NCBI RefSeq assembly: GCF_024347435.1
Contig: NZ_AP025481.1
Location: 372,001-436,000 of the forward strand
DNA from: Vibrio cyclitrophicus
GTDB lineage: Bacteria > Pseudomonadota > Gammaproteobacteria > Enterobacterales > Vibrionaceae
DNA length: 64,000 bases
Reading direction: 5' to 3'
Part shown: in pieces, positions 8,620 to 16,906 of the stretch
How the letters are laid out: every line of letters begins with the position of its first letter
Numbering within the stretch: position 1 is the stretch's first letter
Made by a program: the position numbers and the translations under genes
The notes under the pieces: generated by a model
What the model was told of the DNA's origin: nothing
The model's input: only the letters and a program-made list of their open reading frames with translations
Databases searched by the model: none

Positions 8620-9543
8620 CTAAACGTTGTTGAATAGAACCTCTAACCTAAGTGTGAAATTGGCTTCTTCAATGTGCTTATCATAAGGCTCTCTTTCCCA
8701 TTGGTAGCGAGGGGTTAGTTCATAGAATAACCACTCTTTCCAAACGTTTTGCCGATAAGTCACCGACACTTGTGAATATTCATAGTGGTTGTAAGGTTCG
8801 TTGGTTGCCTTGATAGTCGCGCTATATTGGAGAGCTTGATCTTGAGAAAGGTAGTGGTATAACGTCAAGCCCGTACCATATTCCCATCCTTTTAAATCAT
8901 CGTTATAACCCGCAAAGTTCGACCATCTAGCTAAGAAATCATCACTTAGTGAAAGATCAAAATCGATATCGGTGATCTCTCCTGTCTCTTGCTTATCTTG
9001 ATAAACACGTTGAGTCAGCCTAACTACGGCATCTGTAGTCAAAGGGTAGGTAAAACGATAGCGAGCTTCGATTCGTGGGCGCAGTGTTGCTTTGATATTG
9101 AAACTACTGTAACCCTTGGCATAGGCATCGTAGCGTAAACCTAATGCACTTTCTAATTCTTCTGAGTCGTTAGGGAAGAAATCAAAGAACTCTTCATCGC
9201 TGACTGATTCATAGATCAACTTCAACCGCTTACTGACAAAAGGAAGATGTAAACGCGCATTGAGTTTTGTTGAGTAGCCCACGTCACCACCTTCAGAGTA
9301 GATGAAATCGTTGTACCAACGGACGGACGTGCCAGCTCTAGCATCTTCTGTAATACGGTCATCAACAAAGAAGCTATCGAACCACAGGGCGGGTTGACAA
9401 AATTTACTGTTTAGGAAGTGGTAGGCTTTTTCTAAAGGAGCGTCTTCTAATGGCTGGCTGTGACACTCATTCTGTTCCTCCGCTTTAACAGAGTAGGACA
9501 TGAGTGAAGCTAATAATGAGGTGCTAACTATCCAACGACTCAA
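8620..9543 (-). CDS. predicted outer-membrane beta-barrel protein, unknown function
   Basis: This 307-residue protein has an N-terminal signal peptide (IVSTSLLASLMSYSVKA, cleavage near residue 21). It is then rich in alternating aromatic/hydrophobic strands (for example YSTKLNARLHLPF, ARYRFTYPL, YEYSQVSVTYRQ). That is the look of an outer-membrane barrel. Two cysteines near the start (ECHSQ, FCQP) might pair. The only available start is TTG at 9541-9543, preceded by AGG at suitable distance. No family is recognised. It is monocistronic and convergent with yccF. Confidence 0.65.
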   Translation of the reverse strand: MSRWIVSTSLLASLMSYSVKAEEQNECHSQPLEDAPLEKAYHFLNSKFCQPALWFDSFFVDDRITEDARAGTSVRWYNDFIYSEGGDVGYSTKLNARLHLPFVSKRLKLIYESVSDEEFFDFFPNDSEELESALGLRYDAYAKGYSSFNIKATLRPRIEARYRFTYPLTTDAVVRLTQRVYQDKQETGEITDIDFDLSLSDDFLARWSNFAGYNDDLKGWEYGTGLTLYHYLSQDQALQYSATIKATNEPYNHYEYSQVSVTYRQNVWKEWLFYELTPRYQWEREPYDKHIEEANFTLRLEVLFNNV

Positions 9544-9655
9544 TGGAACCTGTTTGTTATTCTATATATCAATAGTTTAACTATAACCAAGCGATTACAA
9601 CAATGCGACTTTTTAGTGGTTTATCGTGACTTTTGAGGTAGAGGCCGACAAATGA

Positions 9656-9682
9656 AAACGGACTCAGAAGGTGAGTCCGTTT
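9656..9682 (-). terminator. probable terminator of the alcohol dehydrogenase gene
   Basis: AAACGGACTC (9656-9665) and GAGTCCGTTT (9673-9682) form a 10-bp stem with a 7-base loop. On the reverse strand a short T-run follows. It lies between the leftward dehydrogenase gene and the next leftward gene. Confidence 0.75.
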
Positions 9683-9750
9683 GTGTTTACATTGATCTGT
9701 TTCTAGAACAATATTTGACCGAGCAAGGTCAAAATGTCTTAGTATCTAGA

Positions 9751-10899
9751 TTACATTGCCGCTTCGAAGATTGCTGAAATCTCTTCGTGGGTTGCTTGTT
9801 TAGGATTAGTGAAACCACAAGCATCTTTCAGTGCGTTGTCAGAAAGTGTAGGGATGTCTTCAAGCTTCGCACCTAGTTTTGCGATACCTGTTGGGATATT
9901 TACGTCGTTTGCTAGTTGAACAATCGCGTTGATCGCTGCTTCTGCACCTTGCTCTGGTGTCATGCCTTCAATATTCGCACCCATTGCTTTTGCAACGTCA
10001 CGTAGACGCTCAGGGCAAACCTGCGCGTTGTAGCGTTGAACGTGTGGAAGCAAGATAGCGTTGCATACGTCGTGTGGAAGGTCGTAGAAACCACCTAGTT
10101 GGTGCGCCATCGCGTGAACATAACCAAGAGAAGCATTGTTGAAAGCCATACCTGCCATGAATTGCGCATAAGCCATTTGTTCACGAGCTTCAATATCGTC
10201 GCCATGTGCTACGGCTGTTCTCAGGTGTGCTTGTACAAGTTCAATCGCTTTAATTGCTACTGCATCTGTAATTGGTGTTGCTGCGATAGAAACGTAAGCT
10301 TCGATTGCGTGTGTTAACGCATCCATACCGGTTGCAGCAGTTAATGATGCAGGTTTAGCAAGCATCAACTCAGGATCGTTTACGGAGATAAGCGGTGTTG
10401 TGTGTTTATCAACGATAGCCATTTTAATGTGACGAGCTTCATCGGTAATGATGCAAAAGCGGGTCATCTCAGACGCTGTTCCTGCCGTGGTATTAATCGC
10501 AATCAACGGCATCATTGGCTTTTCAGACTGATCAACGCCTTCGTAATCAGCAATCTTGCCACCGTTAGAAGCAACCAGTGCGATACCTTTTGCGCAGTCA
10601 TGCGGAGAGCCACCACCAAGAGACACAACAAAATCACAATCATTGTCTGTAAGCAGTTCAAGGCCATCATTAACGTTGGTGATGGTAGGGTTTGGTTGAG
10701 TGCCATCGAAGACAACAGCTTCAACACCACGTTGGTTAAGAAGATCTTGGACCTGCTTTACCACACCAATTTGGTTCAGGATTTTATCGGTAACAATAAG
10801 CCCTTTTTTAAAGCCTTGAGACTGAATACTATCAGCAGCATCTTTCAAACAGCCTGTGCCCATGAAGTTGATTGTAGGGATGTAGAATGCACTAGACAT
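9751..10899 (-). CDS. iron-containing alcohol dehydrogenase
   Basis: A 382-residue group III (iron-dependent) alcohol dehydrogenase, cytosolic and NAD-dependent by family. The NAD site is [15 protein letters not shown]. Metal ligands are in [11 protein letters not shown] and [20 protein letters not shown], which carries the spaced histidines. It resembles E. coli YiaY and Zymomonas AdhB, so ethanol/acetaldehyde or another short alcohol is likely. The ATG at 10897-10899 follows GGAG. It is preceded by a 237-bp leader with a long inverted repeat and a 54-codon gene on the same strand. Confidence 0.92.
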   Translation of the reverse strand: MSSAFYIPTINFMGTGCLKDAADSIQSQGFKKGLIVTDKILNQIGVVKQVQDLLNQRGVEAVVFDGTQPNPTITNVNDGLELLTDNDCDFVVSLGGGSPHDCAKGIALVASNGGKIADYEGVDQSEKPMMPLIAINTTAGTASEMTRFCIITDEARHIKMAIVDKHTTPLISVNDPELMLAKPASLTAATGMDALTHAIEAYVSIAATPITDAVAIKAIELVQAHLRTAVAHGDDIEAREQMAYAQFMAGMAFNNASLGYVHAMAHQLGGFYDLPHDVCNAILLPHVQRYNAQVCPERLRDVAKAMGANIEGMTPEQGAEAAINAIVQLANDVNIPTGIAKLGAKLEDIPTLSDNALKDACGFTNPKQATHEEISAIFEAAM

Positions 10900-10982
10900 T
10901 GGAAAACTCCGTTAATTATGATTTTTGGTTTCTTTTATGTTGTCGGTAATCAGAAGGGAGTCTTTTGATCTGAGATAAGTTT

Positions 10983-11026
10983 GAGCCCGAACTACCACTT
11001 TGTAATTATGTGGTGTGATAGGGCTC
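10983..11026 (-). promoter_or_regulatory. long inverted repeat in the dehydrogenase leader
   Basis: GAGCCC (10983-10988) pairs with GGGCTC (11021-11026), and the adjoining ACTACCAC and TGGTGTGAT extend the stem imperfectly over a central AT-rich loop. It is 85-130 bp upstream of the dehydrogenase start. It may be an operator, or the terminator of the small upstream gene, though no clear T-run follows. Confidence 0.4.
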
Positions 11027-11136
11027 ATATAGCAATCGTTTTTATGGTTTTATTGTGTGTTTATTATCAACATCGAAAAGCTGAATTTTGGTAGATATGC
11101 AGGGATATTGATGAATAATGTGGCGAAAAATACACA

Positions 11137-11301
11137 TTATCGTCTTGGTTCATCTTCGTTAGAAAGGATTATTTCAAGTTCAGGCTGGGTTAGACTGTGT
11201 GTAGGTTCTGCTTCTGAAATTTCATTTTCTTCTGGCTCTTTATCATAGTATTTAACAAGAAAAGGAGTAAGCATGATAGATGACGGTAAGAAGTGCTTCA
11301 T
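11137..11301 (-). CDS. hypothetical 54-residue protein upstream of the dehydrogenase
   Basis: The ATG at 11299-11301 is preceded by a very strong ribosome-binding site (CGGAGGT at good spacing). The product has a short hydrophobic start (MKHFLPSSIMLTPFLV) and an acidic tail (KEPEENEISEAE, ending SNEDEPRR). A longer frame to 11424 has no site. No family is recognised. It lies 237 bp upstream of the dehydrogenase on the same strand and could be co-transcribed. The acidic tail and short length recall peptide substrates or small regulators, but this is speculation. Confidence 0.6.
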   Translation of the reverse strand: MKHFLPSSIMLTPFLVKYYDKEPEENEISEAEPTHSLTQPELEIILSNEDEPRR

Positions 11302-11513
11302 AATACCTCCGGGTATTTGAGTGTATTTCTTGTATGGTATTGGTTTAATATGTGGCAAAATTTGCGATACATCATGACTTGTTGCTTGTTTTCTATAAAT
11401 TCTTAGAACTATATTCAGGCTCACAAAAATGGTAGTAGAATGAACACTTAGCCTTTGAGGCTAAGAAAGAACAAAAATAACACGGCTAGATAGCGCGAAT
11501 AATAGGACAGATA

Positions 11514-12188
11514 ATGAAGTACGATTGGATATTCTTTGATGCAGATGAAACCTTGTTCCATTTTGATGCTTATCAAGGAATGAAGCTGATGTTTTCTCGT
11601 TTTGGGGTGGATTTCAGCGAGCAAGATTATTCGGCTTACCAAAAGGTTAATTTACCACTTTGGGTTGATTACCAAGATGGTCGTATTACCGCAGACCAAC
11701 TGAAACACACCCGCTTCGAAAGCTGGGCCGAGAAACTAGAGACAACAACGGCTGCTTTAAACAGTGCATTTTTAACAGCGATGGCAGACATCTGTTCATT
11801 ATTACCGGGTGCACAAGAGTTGATGGAGTCTTTAAAAGGCAAAGTGAATATGGGCATCATTACTAACGGTTTTACAGAGCTGCAGTCAATCCGTTTAGAG
11901 CGCACCGGAATGACAGATTACTTTGATCACGTGATTATTTCTGAAGAGGTTGGGGTAGCCAAACCGGACGCCCAGATTTTTGAATATGCACATAAGCTGG
12001 TGGGATTTCCATCCAAGCAAAGAGTGTTGATGGTTGGAGATAACCCGCATTCAGATATTCTAGGTGGGCTAGATTTTGGTATCGAGACTTGTTGGTTAAA
12101 CAGCCAAGAAAAGGCAATACCTGCGGGTATCAACCCTCATTATCAAGTTAAGTCACTGGCTGACTTACAAGCGCTTTTATTGGCTTAG
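11514..12188 (+). CDS. yjjG: pyrimidine 5'-nucleotidase YjjG (HAD family)
   Basis: A 224-residue HAD phosphatase with the nucleophile motif FFDADETLF (D9, D11), the motif II region MGIITNGFTELQ, and motif III/IV KPDAQIFEYA and VLMVGDNPHSDILGG. YjjG dephosphorylates pyrimidine nucleotides, including modified ones, and helps house-clean the pool. Length equals E. coli YjjG. It is followed by an inverted repeat at 12291 and then yddG. Confidence 0.9.
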   Translation: MKYDWIFFDADETLFHFDAYQGMKLMFSRFGVDFSEQDYSAYQKVNLPLWVDYQDGRITADQLKHTRFESWAEKLETTTAALNSAFLTAMADICSLLPGAQELMESLKGKVNMGIITNGFTELQSIRLERTGMTDYFDHVIISEEVGVAKPDAQIFEYAHKLVGFPSKQRVLMVGDNPHSDILGGLDFGIETCWLNSQEKAIPAGINPHYQVKSLADLQALLLA

Positions 12189-12290
12189 GCAATAACAACT
12201 AGCACCAACGAATACGCAATAACAAATAGTTTATTTCGTAAATTGCTCAATATTCGGAAGTCGCTTAAGTTTTCGCAAATTAATAACCGA

Positions 12291-12326
12291 TGGCCGAGTA
12301 CGAAAATGTACTCGGCCAAATATTTT
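12291..12326 (+). terminator. terminator-like hairpin between yjjG and yddG
   Basis: TGGCCGAGTAC (12291-12301) and GTACTCGGCCA (12308-12318) form an 11-bp perfect stem with a 6-base loop, followed by AATATTTT. It separates yjjG from yddG. Confidence 0.75.
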
Positions 12327-12378
12327 AAACTTGGTTTAGCTTACAGAGTGATGACCACAAACAGATAAAGGAAGAGGC

Positions 12379-13308
12379 GTGCTGAAATCTCATCGTTATA
12401 GCTGCTACGGTATTATCGCCATTTTATTGTGGAGCTGCTTGATTGCTCTGTCTCGTAGTGTGTCAGAACAGCTTGGTCCAGTTGGTGGTGCAGCCAGTCT
12501 CTACACTGTGAGTGCGCTGTTGTTAGTGTGTGTGATGGGGTTACCAAAACTGTCACGCTTCTCTAAGTCTTACCTACTGATCGGTGGCGCGCTGTTTGTT
12601 TGCTATGAGATTTTCTTGGCTCTTGCTTTGGGAATGGCGAACAGTCGACATCAGGCAATAGAAATGGCCGTTATCAACTATTTATGGCCAGCACTGACGG
12701 TGTTATTTGCGGTGCTACTGAGCGATAAGAAGATTAACTGGTTGGTTTATCCAAGTATCTTCTTGGCATTTTTTGGGGTGGCTTGGAGCATCAGTGGTGA
12801 TCAAGGTCTTTCTGTCGACCAAATTGCAGCCAACATTGCGACCAACCCAAAAACTTATTCAATGGCGTTCTTTGGTGCGATTATTTGGGCTGTTTATTGT
12901 AATTACACCCAGCGCGTTGCGAAAGGGCAGAATGCGATTGTGCTGTTCTTTATCGCTACGGCGGTCACTCTGTGGATTAAATACGCACTGAGTGATGAAA
13001 CCGGTATGGTAATGACAACCAGTGCTGCAATTGATTTAGCATTAGCTGGCGCTTGTATGGGCGCAGGCTATGCACTTTGGAACACGGCGATTCTTGGTGG
13101 CAACATGGTGTTTTTGGCAACCATGTCGTACTTTACGCCAATCTTCGCGACGCTACTTTCCTCGGTGATTTTGGGCTTGTCATTGACTATGACGTTTTGG
13201 CAGGGCGTATGTATGGTAACGATTGGCTCTTTAGCTTGCTGGTGGGTAACAAGAGAAAAACCGACGGCAAAGGCGTCGGCTTCTAAAAAGGTTCAATCTC
13301 AGTCTTAA
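12379..13308 (+). CDS. yddG: YddG-type aromatic amino acid exporter (DMT/EamA family)
   Basis: A 309-residue inner-membrane protein with about ten helices of the drug/metabolite transporter superfamily. The YddG-like segments are YEIFLALALGMANSRHQAIEM and VINYLWPALTVLFAVLL. E. coli YddG exports phenylalanine, tyrosine, tryptophan and some toxic analogues. The start is GTG at 12379, with AGGAAGAGG just upstream. The C-terminus is basic and cytosolic. It converges with the cation diffusion facilitator gene, with 39 bp between stops. Confidence 0.85.
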   Translation: MLKSHRYSCYGIIAILLWSCLIALSRSVSEQLGPVGGAASLYTVSALLLVCVMGLPKLSRFSKSYLLIGGALFVCYEIFLALALGMANSRHQAIEMAVINYLWPALTVLFAVLLSDKKINWLVYPSIFLAFFGVAWSISGDQGLSVDQIAANIATNPKTYSMAFFGAIIWAVYCNYTQRVAKGQNAIVLFFIATAVTLWIKYALSDETGMVMTTSAAIDLALAGACMGAGYALWNTAILGGNMVFLATMSYFTPIFATLLSSVILGLSLTMTFWQGVCMVTIGSLACWWVTREKPTAKASASKKVQSQS

Positions 13309-13347
13309 TTTGCGCTTATGTCCCAGCGTCATTTGCTAGGTGAAAGC

Positions 13348-14244
13348 TTAGCTCGCGACATTGAGGTTCAGTTGCAGCTCATAAGGCATTTTAGATAAGC
13401 GTCGCTTAAGTTGGCGGCGCGTACGTTCTATATCATCGACCGCAATGGCTTGTTGGTTGTTGGTATGGATATCAACGTTAATTCTTAGCTCCGGCCCAAC
13501 CTTTGTTACACCGATTAGCTCTAAATCTTGCTCTGCATCTTTGTCTACAGCGATAACGTTTTTATCTACCGTGTCACAAATATCTTTGGTTGCCGACATC
13601 ATAAGCAGTTCACGCATTGCTTCTCTTAGCATATCGAAAGGTACTTTGATGAAGTAGAAAGACATCAGCAACATCATCGTTGGATCAGCATATACTGCGT
13701 ACTCTGCTAGCGGAGAAAAAGTAATTAACCAAGCCGCCACGAAACCTGCCGTTACCGCTACACTCAACAGTGTATCCATTTGCCACTGCTTAGATTCAGC
13801 TTGAATCAGACCAGAAGAAATACGCTTACTTTTATTGGCGATGTACCACCAAGCGTAACCACAACCCAATACGTTGCAAATACCAAACAGAGTCGCGATA
13901 GAAGCATCGACTTCACGACCACCTGTCATCAAAGCACCGATCGCTGAATACAATGAGTAACCAACCACAAGCAGAATAACAATGGCTTTAATTGCGATAA
14001 CAATCGGTTCGATGATCGCTCGACCAAACGGGAACTCTGTGTCTGAAGGGCGATTAATGTATTTTGAGGCAGCTAGTGACAATAAAGTTAACAGTAAGCT
14101 AATGAGAGAATAGACACCGTCAAATACTATGACTAGAGAGCCGACGAGAAGGCCTAATACCAGTCCACCGGTGGCGAAGCCTGATGCTAAAAGGGCTGAG
14201 AACAAGAGTACTCCGTTTTCGTTTTGGCTTTTCCTGTCACACAT
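13348..14244 (-). CDS. cation diffusion facilitator family transporter
   Basis: A 298-residue inner-membrane CDF transporter. It has six helices; helix II carries the FDGVYSLISL metal-site segment and helix V ends VYADPTMMLLMS. The C-terminal cytosolic domain (from about residue 205) contains VGPELRINVDIHTNN. Family members expel Zn2+, Fe2+, Mn2+ or related ions using the proton gradient. The substrate is not clear: the helix-II aspartate is present, but the usual histidine of zinc types (HxxxD) is not evident. Confidence 0.85.
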   Translation of the reverse strand: MCDRKSQNENGVLLFSALLASGFATGGLVLGLLVGSLVIVFDGVYSLISLLLTLLSLAASKYINRPSDTEFPFGRAIIEPIVIAIKAIVILLVVGYSLYSAIGALMTGGREVDASIATLFGICNVLGCGYAWWYIANKSKRISSGLIQAESKQWQMDTLLSVAVTAGFVAAWLITFSPLAEYAVYADPTMMLLMSFYFIKVPFDMLREAMRELLMMSATKDICDTVDKNVIAVDKDAEQDLELIGVTKVGPELRINVDIHTNNQQAIAVDDIERTRRQLKRRLSKMPYELQLNLNVAS

Positions 14245-14386
14245 AATATTTTCCAGATGTTTTTGATAACTTCATTGTTCTAATATTGAGTTGGCTTTAC
14301 AAACTTTATCTGATGATGGTTATATGCATTATTTAATTTTAATAAGTAAATCTATAATATTCATATATTTAGTTTTATCTTTAGGT

Positions 14387-14401
14387 GTCAATAAAATTGA
14401 C
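14387..14401. promoter_or_regulatory. small inverted repeat in a divergent spacer
   Basis: GTCAA and TTGAC flank five bases (14387-14401) in the AT-rich 283-bp space between the CDF gene and the 116-residue hypothetical gene. Position suggests a possible operator. Nothing else is seen in the spacer. Confidence 0.3.
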
Positions 14402-14527
14402 GATGACTGTTTTTGGGGTAAAGTGTGCAAGCGAAATAGGATGGTTTATCATTAGTTAAATATATCTGTTGTTGTGCATTTTATAGATGTGTGAATTTGA
14501 ACTGCTATTACCAAGGAGTAGGTGCAT

Positions 14528-14878
14528 ATGAAGTTTGACGATATCAGTGATAACGAGTTGTGGGTGATTGCTAACCCGATCATGGATAATCTGATGGAAG
14601 GTTCAACCAAAATTGACCATGATCTGCATTGCAGGGACTTTACTCAGCGAATGAAAGATATTGTTACGCCAGATTACTTAGAAAAGGTGTGCCATCATTA
14701 TCAACATAGCAATGGCTTTTTTGCTGAGCGTGAGCCTGTCGCGCTGTTTAGACGTTCCGATTCAATTGCCTTTGTTTGGAAGCAAGCATACACGATTGCT
14801 AGAGGCGAATTTGTGGCTGAAATGGTGCTGGTAGAAGAAGACGGTCGCTACTTGGTAGACCATGTGATGGTTTTCTAA
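14528..14878 (+). CDS. hypothetical protein, 116 residues
   Basis: A compact soluble protein, acidic at the start (MKFDDISDNELW), with the central segment FTQRMKDIVTPDYLEKVCHHYQ and the end FVAEMVLVEEDGRYLVDHVMVF. The alternating pattern of the second half suggests an NTF2/SnoaL-like alpha+beta fold, but this is a guess. The ATG at 14528 has AAGGAG 9 bases upstream; a GTG at 14522 would be too close. It is a single gene converging with the LysR gene at 14939. Confidence 0.7.
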   Translation: MKFDDISDNELWVIANPIMDNLMEGSTKIDHDLHCRDFTQRMKDIVTPDYLEKVCHHYQHSNGFFAEREPVALFRRSDSIAFVWKQAYTIARGEFVAEMVLVEEDGRYLVDHVMVF

Positions 14879-14938
14879 TCTAGGAAGTCTATGATCGTTT
14901 TGCACCGATTTGTAAATCACCTGTTTAGATATTAACCG

Positions 14939-15817
14939 TTAGAAATCAAACAAGTAGTCGCTGAGCTGGTCGGCTAACCAATTCATTCCTGGGTGTTCAG
15001 CCATCCCTGCTGCTGTAAACATGCAGTAATCCTCTTGCGTCAAGCCGTAAGTGTGCTTGATCACCGCTAATTCCTGCTCGCGCAATAAATGACGAATTAA
15101 TGGTTCAGGCATTACGCCCCAAGCTTCTTCTCGTAAGATTGTATCTAGCATAAAGTCAAAGCTAGAGAAGCCGATGTAACGACGAGAGAATGGCTCAAGC
15201 TCAGGATTATCCTTTTCGTTAAGGTAAACCATGGTCGCTTGCATTGAATTTCTCAATACTTCATCAGAAACACGTCGCATCGCACTCAGATCATGCCCTT
15301 TCTTACACACAGACATCATTCGAATTTTACCGAGTGGATTGTAGATAATCCTTGGATCGTCAACACGTTCGTAATCGACACCAAATGCGAAGTCGACTTG
15401 TTGGGTTTCAACGAGGTTAGCTAAGTCGCCGCTCGACGCGAGAACGAAGTTGAATGAAGTCGACGGGTACTTGTTGTTTAAGGTATGAGATAAGTCCTGC
15501 CACATCTCATCGGGTAGGGAATCATCTCGTGCAATCCAAATCTCTGCGTTGAATTCGCCCGAGACATGCAGGCAGGTTTGTTTAATACGCGCAGCCGTTA
15601 CTAACATGCCTTCGCAGTCTTTGTAGATGGCTTTACCTGCTTCAGAGAGTTCAACGTGGTTTCCGCTGCGCACGAACAGTTCGACATCTAACTCTTTTTC
15701 CAAGGCTTTAATCGACATACTGAGTTTGGTTCGGTTGCATTCAAGCTGGCGCGCTGCTTCAGATACTGACCCTAAATCAGCAACAGAACAAAAGGCTTGG
15801 ACTTGAGAAAGGTTCAT
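14939..15817 (-). CDS. LysR-family transcriptional regulator
   Basis: A 292-residue regulator with the N-terminal winged HTH (LSQVQAFCSVADLGSVSEA then ARQLECNRTKLSMSIKALEKEL) and a C-terminal periplasmic-binding-like effector domain (from about residue 90). It is divergent from the methyltransferase gene, so that gene and its own promoter are the likely targets. The effector cannot be read from the sequence. Confidence 0.9.
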   Translation of the reverse strand: MNLSQVQAFCSVADLGSVSEAARQLECNRTKLSMSIKALEKELDVELFVRSGNHVELSEAGKAIYKDCEGMLVTAARIKQTCLHVSGEFNAEIWIARDDSLPDEMWQDLSHTLNNKYPSTSFNFVLASSGDLANLVETQQVDFAFGVDYERVDDPRIIYNPLGKIRMMSVCKKGHDLSAMRRVSDEVLRNSMQATMVYLNEKDNPELEPFSRRYIGFSSFDFMLDTILREEAWGVMPEPLIRHLLREQELAVIKHTYGLTQEDYCMFTAAGMAEHPGMNWLADQLSDYLFDF

Positions 15818-15978
15818 TTCATTTCCATATTGAGCGGGTGTCGGTGCATATTATCTGAATATTGTGCTGACTATCTTAGAAATAGTCCATCTTTGCATGA
15901 TAACTCTATGACGAATTGACTAATTTGGTTTACTCTGGAGAAGTTCCGAACCTACAAGAAGTAAAGATGGAGGCCATG

Positions 15979-16578
15979 ATGGCGAAACAATGGGACGAAT
16001 ACGCCGTTGATTGGGATAAAGATCCCGCGACCGCAGTATTCGCACAGTCCGTATTTGACCAGTTAACACAGCTCGTTAATTTGAACGGAACCCGTGTCCT
16101 TGATTTTGGTTGTGGTACAGGACTACTCAGCCAGAAAATATCTCCTTTAACAAAAGAGATCATCGCACTTGATATCTCCGAAGGGATGATTGAAGAGTTA
16201 GATAAGAAAGAGTTACCCAACGTTGAACCTGTTGTTGATCTTTTATCGCGCGGACTTGCAGCGCAGCATCCAGCATTCAGAAACCAGTTTGACGTAGTGG
16301 TAGCTTCTTCGGTGTGTGGTTTTATCCCTAACTTACAAGACACAGTCAGTCTTATTTACACGTTGCTTGAAAACGATGGCACGTTTGTACACTGGGATTG
16401 GTACTTAGACAATGACAGTGATGATTATGGCGTTAGCCAACAGCGCTCTGAAAACGTATTAAGTGCAGCCGGTTTTTCAGTTGTCGAAGTATCAACACCG
16501 TTCTCGATTGATACGCCACAAGGTACTTTGAAAGTATTGATGGGTGTTGGACGAAAACAAGTACTTCCTCATCTGTAA
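15979..16578 (+). CDS. class I SAM-dependent methyltransferase
   Basis: A 199-residue cytosolic methyltransferase with motif I VLDFGCGTGLLSQ (SAM-binding), an acidic motif II (IALDISEGMIEEL) and the DVVASSVCGFIPN motif. The substrate is unknown; relatives include UbiE-like and small-molecule methyltransferases. Several in-frame starts exist. GGAGG at 15969-15973 favours the ATG at 15979 (or 15976); ATG 15967 and TTG 15916 are weaker. It is divergent from a LysR gene. Confidence 0.82.
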   Translation: MAKQWDEYAVDWDKDPATAVFAQSVFDQLTQLVNLNGTRVLDFGCGTGLLSQKISPLTKEIIALDISEGMIEELDKKELPNVEPVVDLLSRGLAAQHPAFRNQFDVVVASSVCGFIPNLQDTVSLIYTLLENDGTFVHWDWYLDNDSDDYGVSQQRSENVLSAAGFSVVEVSTPFSIDTPQGTLKVLMGVGRKQVLPHL

Positions 16579-16625
16579 TAGAGAATACATCTTGAGCTAG
16601 CATTCAGAGTACTCCTTCAAACACT

Positions 16626-16668
16626 AAACCCACATTAACGACTTAAGGTCAGTGATGTGGGTTTTCTA
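16626..16668 (+). terminator. terminator after the methyltransferase gene
   Basis: AAACCCACAT (16626-16635) pairs with ATGTGGGTTT (16655-16664), with a 19-base loop and further T's beyond. Confidence 0.7.
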
Positions 16669-16810
16669 TTTTTAGTCGTTTGTGTTCCAAACAGGCGAGC
16701 TAGTGAGTGCTTTTTAATATCTTCACTACCACTACCAACGGCAATACTGATTTCCTCTTTCCCATTTTGATCATAGATAAGTTAGTTTCCGACAAGTAAT
16801 AAACTGGTAG

Positions 16811-16825
16811 TTTCCATTTTGGAAA
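16811..16825. promoter_or_regulatory. palindrome upstream of yjjI
   Basis: TTTCCATTTTGGAAA (arms TTTCCA/TGGAAA) lies 82 bp before the yjjI start. A related TTTCC half-site is at 16786-16790 and TGGAAA recurs at 16851-16856. It is a candidate operator for the yjjIW operon; the protein is unknown. Confidence 0.4.
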
Positions 16826-16906
16826 TGTATCGTTGACTACATTTCATTAGTGGAAATGCGGCTGTGAGATATAAAATAAGCCCATAATAAGTTTAAGGGT
16901 TTCATC

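Larger units (their letters stand above)
16579..16906. other. intergenic region upstream of yjjI
   Basis: No ORF is seen. The left part holds the methyltransferase terminator. The right part holds the yjjI promoter region with a 15-bp palindrome at 16811. Confidence 0.5.

Noticed and set aside
10402..10968. 188-codon forward frame across the alcohol dehydrogenase gene
   Set aside because: It is antisense to a conserved enzyme with all motifs, has no ribosome-binding site, and has no recognisable domain.
16767..16780. FNR-like site TTGATCATAGATAA upstream of the anaerobic enzyme yjjI
   Set aside because: The left half matches TTGAT but the right half differs from ATCAA in three of five bases.
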